Source: an uncultured Clostridia bacterium (GTDB lineage: Bacteria; Bacillota_A; Clostridia; TANB77; CAG-508). From it: a DNA stretch of 10,456 nt. Shown here one piece after another: positions 7,601-10,456 of this stretch. The DNA lies in contig CANQZT010000042.1 of NCBI GenBank assembly GCA_947628335.1, positions 1 to 10,456 on the forward strand, read 5' to 3'. The position numbers were made by a program, and so were the translations under genes. Position 1 is the first letter of the stretch, and each line of letters starts with the position of its first letter. A model generated the notes under the pieces. The model did not search any database. It was not told the DNA's origin and was given only the letters and a program-made list of their open reading frames with translations.

Positions 7601-8096
7601 GTTATTAGATGAAGTTGTAAAAGAAATTCAAGGAATTGAAGTAAAAGAAGAGGTAGATGTCCAAATAGATTTAAATATTTCAAGCTATATTCCGGATGAA
7701 TATATTGAAAATAGTAGTCAAAAGATAGAGGTATATCAAAATATAGCTCTTGCTAGAACTGAAGAAGATATTGAAAACATAATAGATGAAATTTTAGACC
7801 GATATGGTCAAATGCCAGAAGAAGTAAATAATTTGCTTGAAATTGCAAGAATTAAGGAATTATGTAAAAAAGTTAATGTAACGAAACTTGCAAGTAAAAA
7901 TGGAGGAGTTGTATTTAATTTTATTCCAGAACAGTTCCGTATGGAAATAGTAGATGCATTAATAAAAAAATATAGAAATGAAATAAGATTTTCGCAAGGG
8001 TATGAACCATATATTACCTATAAAATACCAGAAAATTCGGATCAAGTTATTATTAAGAAAGTAAAAGACTTTTTAAATACATTGCAGGAAATATAA
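4626..8096 (+). CDS. mfd: Transcription-repair coupling factor (Mfd)
   Basis: Mfd is an ATP-driven DNA translocase. It pushes or removes RNA polymerase stalled at DNA damage and recruits UvrA for nucleotide excision repair. At 1156 residues it is full length (family about 1150-1180). The N-terminal UvrB-like part (about 1-350) includes SKRGGIIDV near 173. The CarD-like RNA-polymerase interaction domain (about 488-550) has VGDYVVHKTHGIGQF. The RecG-like translocase has Walker A GDVGYGKT (643-650), DEEH (744-747), TATPIPRT (from 770) and QIRGRVGR (913-920). The TRCF domain, around SSYIPDEYIENSSQKIEVYQ, lies near the end. The ATG is preceded by AAAAGGAG at 4607-4614, a rather long 11 bases away. 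No terminator is visible after the stop, so the downstream RNA methyltransferase may be co-transcribed. An antisense terminator-like hairpin lies in codons 25-33. Confidence 0.98.
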   Translation: MNALIEMLSNSKKFKEYLKLIENKKSPVMLTGLTDVSKVYFAYGTRQYSKSKICIITYNEIQARKLVKDIAYFTDKVVFIPKREIVTYDYVAESKDLPYERIEALNKVYNNKVDIVVTTIEALMQKILPKEVLYKNILNFKVGKTYNLEQIKEKLVSLGYIRCDLIEAKGQFSKRGGIIDVAITDKLGVRIEFWGDDVDSIRYFNISSQRSTEMIKEINIFPSHEFVLENNLDKVCEKIDKRIFNEENLQNVKIDLEQIREGNYISKIDKYYDSFYEKTTTLLDYFDDEYEIFLDEINKIKARVNNILIDNQNVQNMLIEKEKIIPDALKNLYEYEELLKKILKHQTIYLEKQDVGFVDEYETNAKRNAIHFETREVNFFKSSMELFLEEVQTAINEKKTVVVLGGNEENSRKLSLLLLEKDIPHKFIEKLNSNLPNQVVNVSTGILTTGVEIYDLNLLVISSEDLFNKDTKKRRKTHTDFSSGEKVVFADLKVGDYVVHKTHGIGQFIGVNTIKADNITKDYIKIKYRDEDILYVPTNQLDNIRKYIGGGEATPKLNRLGSKEWTNTKSKVKSNLREVARDLIELYAKRQNAVGYAFSKDTPWQRNFEDSFPYVETDDQLRCIEEVKKDMEQAKPMDRLLCGDVGYGKTEVAIRAAFKACMDQKQVAYLVPTTVLANQQYESFKQRMEDFAIKVELLNRFRTKKEQDEVVKKLKLGEVDVVIGTHRILSKDVEFKDLGLLIIDEEHRFGVKDKEKIKKLKTNVDVLTMTATPIPRTLHMSIVGVRDMSVIYEPPQNRRPVQTYVLEYDEEVVREAITKELERNGQVFYLYNRVEEIERKANEIANLVPDATVAFAHGKMTGHELEEIMMEFVNQKTNVLVCTTILESGIDIPNANTIIVENADRLGLAQLYQIRGRVGRSDTQSYAYITYKPDKLLSEVADKRLKAIKEFTEFGSGFKIAMRDLEIRGAGSLLGEIQHGHMDQVGYDTYCKLLDEVVKEIQGIEVKEEVDVQIDLNISSYIPDEYIENSSQKIEVYQNIALARTEEDIENIIDEILDRYGQMPEEVNNLLEIARIKELCKKVNVTKLASKNGGVVFNFIPEQFRMEIVDALIKKYRNEIRFSQGYEPYITYKIPENSDQVIIKKVKDFLNTLQEI
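4700..4724 (-). terminator. Terminator-like hairpin on the antisense strand inside the start of mfd
   Basis: AAGCCCAGTTA (4700-4710) and its exact complement (4714-4724) form an 11-bp stem with a 3-base loop. The stem is unusually GC-rich for this window. On the minus strand it is followed by about seven T and then ATTTT, a textbook intrinsic terminator. On the plus strand no T tract follows. There is no annotated minus-strand gene upstream that it would serve. The sequence also encodes a conserved Mfd segment, so it could be coincidental. Confidence 0.6.
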
Positions 8097-8121
8097 AGTG
8101 TTTAAATAATGTTAAAATGTG

Positions 8122-8127
8122 TATAAT
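8122..8127 (+). promoter_or_regulatory. Possible -10 element before the RNA methyltransferase gene
   Basis: A perfect TATAAT lies 30 bases before the ATG, in the 61-base gap after mfd. No acceptable -35 hexamer sits 16-18 bases upstream (TGTTTA at best), so this may be a weak internal promoter or chance in AT-rich DNA. Confidence 0.3.
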
Positions 8128-8157
8128 ATAAATAAAAGTAAAAAAGAGGGAGAAACT

Positions 8158-8956
8158 ATGCAAATTATAACAAGCAAGGATAATGAAGTTATAAAAAGTA
8201 TACGAAAATTGAAAGATAAAAAATATCGTGAAATAGAAAACAAGTATATCGTAGAAGGAATTAAATTGATTAGAGAAGCAATTGAAGAAAATGCAAGTAT
8301 AGATACTGTAGTTGTATGCGAAGATTGCATGGAAAATGGAACAATAGATCAAAAGCTATTATATGAAATTGCAAAATATAACTGTGTGTATGTTAGTCAA
8401 AAAGTTTTTTCTGCTGTAACAGAAGTAACAAATCCACAAGGAATGTTAGCTGTTATTAATAGGGAAAACAAAAAAGATGCTTTAAACTATGATGAAGATG
8501 TTATTGTAGTATTAGATGATATACAAGATCCTGGAAATTTAGGAACAATTTTAAGAACGGTAGATAGTGTAGGGCTTCATCAAATTATTGTATCAAAGGG
8601 AACAGCAGATACGTACAATCCAAAAGTTGTTCGTAGTACAATGGGTGCAATTTACAGAGTAAAAGTTATAGAATCAGATGATTTAGTAGGAACGTTAAAA
8701 GAAATAAAAAAACATAAATACAAAATTTTAGCAACTAGTCTTGGAGCTCAAGAAAGTATATATGATGTGGATTATGAAAGAAAAGTAATTGTGATTGGAA
8801 ATGAAGCAAATGGAGTATCTGAAGAAATATTAAAGCTTGCAGACCAAAAAATAAAAATACCAATGTTTCGGAAAAACAGAAAGTTTAAATGCATCGGTTG
8901 CTACAAGTGTAATTTTATATGAATATGTAAGACAGAAATTAAAAAAAACGCTATAA
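8158..8956 (+). CDS. TrmH/SpoU-family RNA 2'-O-ribose methyltransferase; 3' end frame-shifted at 8866-8871
   Basis: SPOUT enzymes of this kind methylate a ribose 2'-OH in rRNA or tRNA with S-adenosylmethionine. The N-terminal ~100 residues (MQIITSKDNEVIKSIRKLKD, NPQGMLAVI) resemble the L30e-like substrate-binding domain. The SpoU domain has DDIQDPGNLGTILRT (120-134), NPKVVRSTMGAIYR and IGNEANGV (213-220). In the unshifted frame the third motif is lost and the protein ends at a TGA (8920-8922, 254 residues). Skipping one base at TTTCGGA gives PMFGKTESLNASVA, the expected third motif, then VILYEYVRQKLKKTL and a stop at 8954-8956 (265 residues). The ATG at 8158 has GAGGGAG close by. An upstream GTG (8119) overlaps the TATAAT box and lacks a ribosome binding site. 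The layout resembles the RlmB/YsgA type; the exact target base is unknown. Confidence 0.85.
8866..8872 (+). other. +1 frame break at a CGG codon in the RNA methyltransferase gene
   Basis: The incoming frame is CCA ATG TTT CGG AAA AAC. The frame that encodes the conserved third SpoU motif reads GGA AAA ACA GAA AGT from 8870. If the P-site tRNA(Phe) slips from TTT to TTC, or if one T is extra, the product is Met-Phe-Gly-Lys, matching the motif's conserved Gly. The incoming codon at the break is CGG, as in the Fic gene. Confidence 0.88.
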
Positions 8957-8968
8957 AAGGCGTTTTTT
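8943..8968. terminator. Bidirectional A/T-tract terminator between the RNA methyltransferase and DUF4364 genes
   Basis: AAAAAACGC (8943-8951) pairs with GCGTTTTTT (8960-8968) around an 8-base loop. The three G-C pairs flanked by A and T runs give a U-tract on both strands. It follows the restored methyltransferase stop (8954-8956 lies in its loop) and touches the stop of the convergent gene at 8967. Confidence 0.65.
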
Positions 8969-9494
8969 AGTTTAATATTTCTATTATAATAGGGTAGATT
9001 TCTTTATAATTATCTTCCCATTTTTTTGCAATTTTTTTGGCTTGTTCTACAGAATTTGCTTGTAATTTTACTTCAAAATCTGTTACATTATTTTTTAGTA
9101 ATTTACATATAACTATAAATTCGTTGTCATTTCTAGGTACGAATTCAGAAACAGCGTGTTCTAAATTTTGGATTTCATCTACTTCTTCTTTTAAAGCATT
9201 ATCAATTGTAAGCTTTGTAATTCCAGGTAATAGGTCGTCAGTAAGAGATAGGGTATCAATACCATTATCGGTTATTTTATACATAGTTTTTCCATCTTTT
9301 GTATATCCAATTATGTATTTATTTTCTAATAGATCAATTAGAAATTGTTGAAAATAAAAGTAATTCATATCTTTAATAGACAAAATCAATTTTAAAAGAC
9401 TATCACTATCAATTGGTTTATTTAATTTATTTAAAATGTATAAAATTAATACTTTATTTTCTGCTAAAGCTTCATTATCATCATTTAGTTTCAT
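8967..9494 (-). CDS. DUF4364-family protein
   Basis: This 175-residue soluble protein matches the clostridial DUF4364 pattern. The N-terminal part (about 12-80) looks like a winged-helix fold: an ILYILNKLNKPI helix, MNYFYFQQFLIDLLE as the putative recognition region, then KTMYKITDNGIDTL as the wing. This layout is seen in PadR/MarR-like regulators. The C-terminal half (about 105-175) has mixed charged segments with no catalytic motif that I can name. The biological role of the family is not established to my knowledge; DNA binding is inference. The ATG at 9494 has only a weak ribosome binding site (GGATGTG, five bases away). It lies 35 bases after engB with no terminator between, so it is probably the last gene of the serS-engB operon, ending at the hairpin at 8943-8968. 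Confidence 0.85.
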   Translation of the reverse strand: MKLNDDNEALAENKVLILYILNKLNKPIDSDSLLKLILSIKDMNYFYFQQFLIDLLENKYIIGYTKDGKTMYKITDNGIDTLSLTDDLLPGITKLTIDNALKEEVDEIQNLEHAVSEFVPRNDNEFIVICKLLKNNVTDFEVKLQANSVEQAKKIAKKWEDNYKEIYPIIIEILN

Positions 9495-9529
9495 AAATTC
9501 ACATCCATTCTTTAAGTAATATAAATTAA

Positions 9530-10111
9530 TTAAAAGATAATTTCTTCTATTTTTTCCCAGACTGCATCTTTATATATTTTTCTTTCAGAAGAAAAAGGTA
9601 GTATTATGCTAAATGAAATTCCTAGTTCTTTTTTTAAGTCATCTATGTAAGAACTCACTTTTGTTTGGGCAATTTTATCTGCTTTGTTTGCGAGAACAAT
9701 AAACGGTAAATTAGATTTTTTTACATAGTTATACATTAGTTTGTCATTTTCAGTTGGTTTGTGACGAATATCAATTAAAAAGATAATACAACTAATAGAA
9801 TTTCTTTTTACTAAATAATCTTCAGTAAATTTTCCAACTCTATCTTGTTCTTGTTTTGACATTTTACTATAACCATATCCAGGTAAATCTACAAAGTAAA
9901 ACTTTTCATCAATATTATAAAAGTTAATCTGTCTTGTTTTTCCAGGTTCGCTACTAGTTCGTGCTAAAGATTTTCTATTAATCATAGTATTTATAAAAGA
10001 TGATTTTCCTACATTAGATTTTCCTACTAAAACAATTTCAGGAAGTTCATTTGTAGGATATTGTTTTGGACTAACAGCAGAAATTTCAAACTTTGGATTT
10101 TTTACTTGCAT
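9530..10111 (-). CDS. engB: Ribosome biogenesis GTP-binding protein EngB/YsxC (YihA)
   Basis: This TRAFAC-class GTPase is needed for late assembly of the 50S subunit. The 193 residues match the family. G1 is GKSNVGKSS (30-38), G2 includes the Thr in PGKTRQINFY, G3 is DLPGYG (75-80), G4 is NKAD (142-145) and G5 is SSE (174-176). All GTP-binding motifs are intact. The ATG at 10111 follows the serS stop codon with no intervening base, and its ribosome binding site AAAAGGAG lies seven bases upstream inside the last serS codons, so translation is probably coupled. In many Firmicutes engB follows clpX and lon; here it follows serS. The frame and motifs leave no doubt about identity. Confidence 0.97.
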   Translation of the reverse strand: MQVKNPKFEISAVSPKQYPTNELPEIVLVGKSNVGKSSFINTMINRKSLARTSSEPGKTRQINFYNIDEKFYFVDLPGYGYSKMSKQEQDRVGKFTEDYLVKRNSISCIIFLIDIRHKPTENDKLMYNYVKKSNLPFIVLANKADKIAQTKVSSYIDDLKKELGISFSIILPFSSERKIYKDAVWEKIEEIIF

Positions 10112-10456
10112 TTATTTACTCCTTTTTATTATTTCTTTTCCTCCCATATAAGGTTGTAAAGCTTTTGGAATTTTTACGCTTCCATCTTCACAATAGTTAT
10201 TTTCAAGTAAAGCAATTAACATACGAGGTGGGGCAACAACAGTATTGTTTAAAGTATGAGCAAAATAGTTTCCTTTTTCTCCTTTAATTCTAATTCCTAA
10301 ACGTCTACTTTGGGCATCAGTTAAATTTGAACAGCTACCAACTTCAAAGTATTTTTTTTGTCTTGGACTCCAGGCTTCAACATCTACACTCTTGGCTTTT
10401 AAATCAGCTAAATCTCCACTACAACATTCAAGTGTACGAACAGGAATATCAAGTGA
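10112..10456 (-). CDS. serS: Seryl-tRNA synthetase, C-terminal part (5' end outside window)
   Basis: This is the last 114 residues of the class II synthetase that charges tRNA(Ser). It begins with SLDIPVRTLECCSGDLADL and continues with KSVDVEAWSPRQKKYFEVGS, CSNLTDAQSRRLGIR, HTLNNTVVAPPRMLIALLEN, and a KIPKALQPYMGG end. The motif 3 arginine that binds ATP lies in PPRMLIALLE. The TLECCSGDL and NNTVVAPPR versions differ from the common bacterial forms (roughly CTGDLG and GSGLAVGR) and fit a distinct SerRS subtype that I associate with some clostridia; that assignment is from memory. The N-terminal coiled-coil arm and motifs 1 and 2 are outside the window. The stop TAA abuts the engB start codon. 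Its promoter is not visible here. Confidence 0.96.
   Translation of the reverse strand, partial: SLDIPVRTLECCSGDLADLKAKSVDVEAWSPRQKKYFEVGSCSNLTDAQSRRLGIRIKGEKGNYFAHTLNNTVVAPPRMLIALLENNYCEDGSVKIPKALQPYMGGKEIIKRSK

Noticed and set aside
8119..8157. GTG start at 8119 for the RNA methyltransferase
   Set aside because: No ribosome binding site, and the extra residues do not fit the family. ATG 8158 has GAGGGAG upstream and begins with the typical MQIITS.
3383..8872. Simple reassignment of CGG to Gln or Trp as explanation of the two breaks
   Set aside because: Reading CGG as another amino acid does not restore the frame; a one-base shift is still needed at each site. Reassignment could only be part of the story.
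1..10456. CRISPR arrays, tRNA or rRNA genes, insertion sequences, prophage genes, riboswitches
   Set aside because: No regularly spaced repeats, cloverleaf sequences, transposase motifs or long structured leaders were seen. The 5' leaders with identifiable promoters are only about 25-40 bases.

Overview
The window looks like a chromosomal housekeeping segment from a strongly AT-rich, low-GC Gram-positive bacterium, most likely an uncultured gut-type clostridium. Three things point there: the clostridial DUF4364 protein, the GatCAB amidotransferase genes, and strong AAGGAGG ribosome binding sites with sigma-A type promoters. The exact genus cannot be read from the sequence alone. No tRNA, rRNA, CRISPR array, transposon or prophage gene is visible, and no gene-free stretch exceeds about 180 bases.

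Layout. Bases 2-2358 hold the 3' part of gatA and complete gatB on the plus strand, ending at a very strong hairpin terminator. That terminator also serves a small two-helix membrane protein of unknown function arriving from the other strand (2434-2682). Next on the minus strand is rpsT (ribosomal protein S20, 2851-3117) with its own terminator. Its promoter stands back to back with that of a plus-strand Fic-family gene (3263-3926). The Fic gene converges on mscL (3937-4452), a mechanosensitive channel with a C-terminal zinc-ribbon-like tail. mscL and mfd (4626-8096, transcription-repair coupling factor) are divergent. mfd is followed by a SpoU/TrmH-family RNA 2'-O-methyltransferase (8158-8956). 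This converges on a minus-strand run serS (partial) - engB - DUF4364 protein, which is probably one operon.

The genes serve translation (GatCAB, S20, SerRS, RNA methyltransferase, and EngB for ribosome assembly), DNA repair (Mfd) and osmotic safety (MscL). Only the Fic gene looks accessory.

The most unusual signal is a pair of reading-frame breaks, one in the Fic gene and one in the RNA methyltransferase gene. Both are restored by the same +1 shift, and both sit exactly on a CGG codon. By my reading, these are the only in-frame CGG codons among roughly 3,240 codons in the window. Sequencing errors, recent mutations, or a +1 frameshift at a rare or unassigned CGG codon could each explain this. 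Other points of interest are the Gln that replaces the catalytic His in the Fic motif, and a perfect antisense terminator-like hairpin in the early coding part of mfd.
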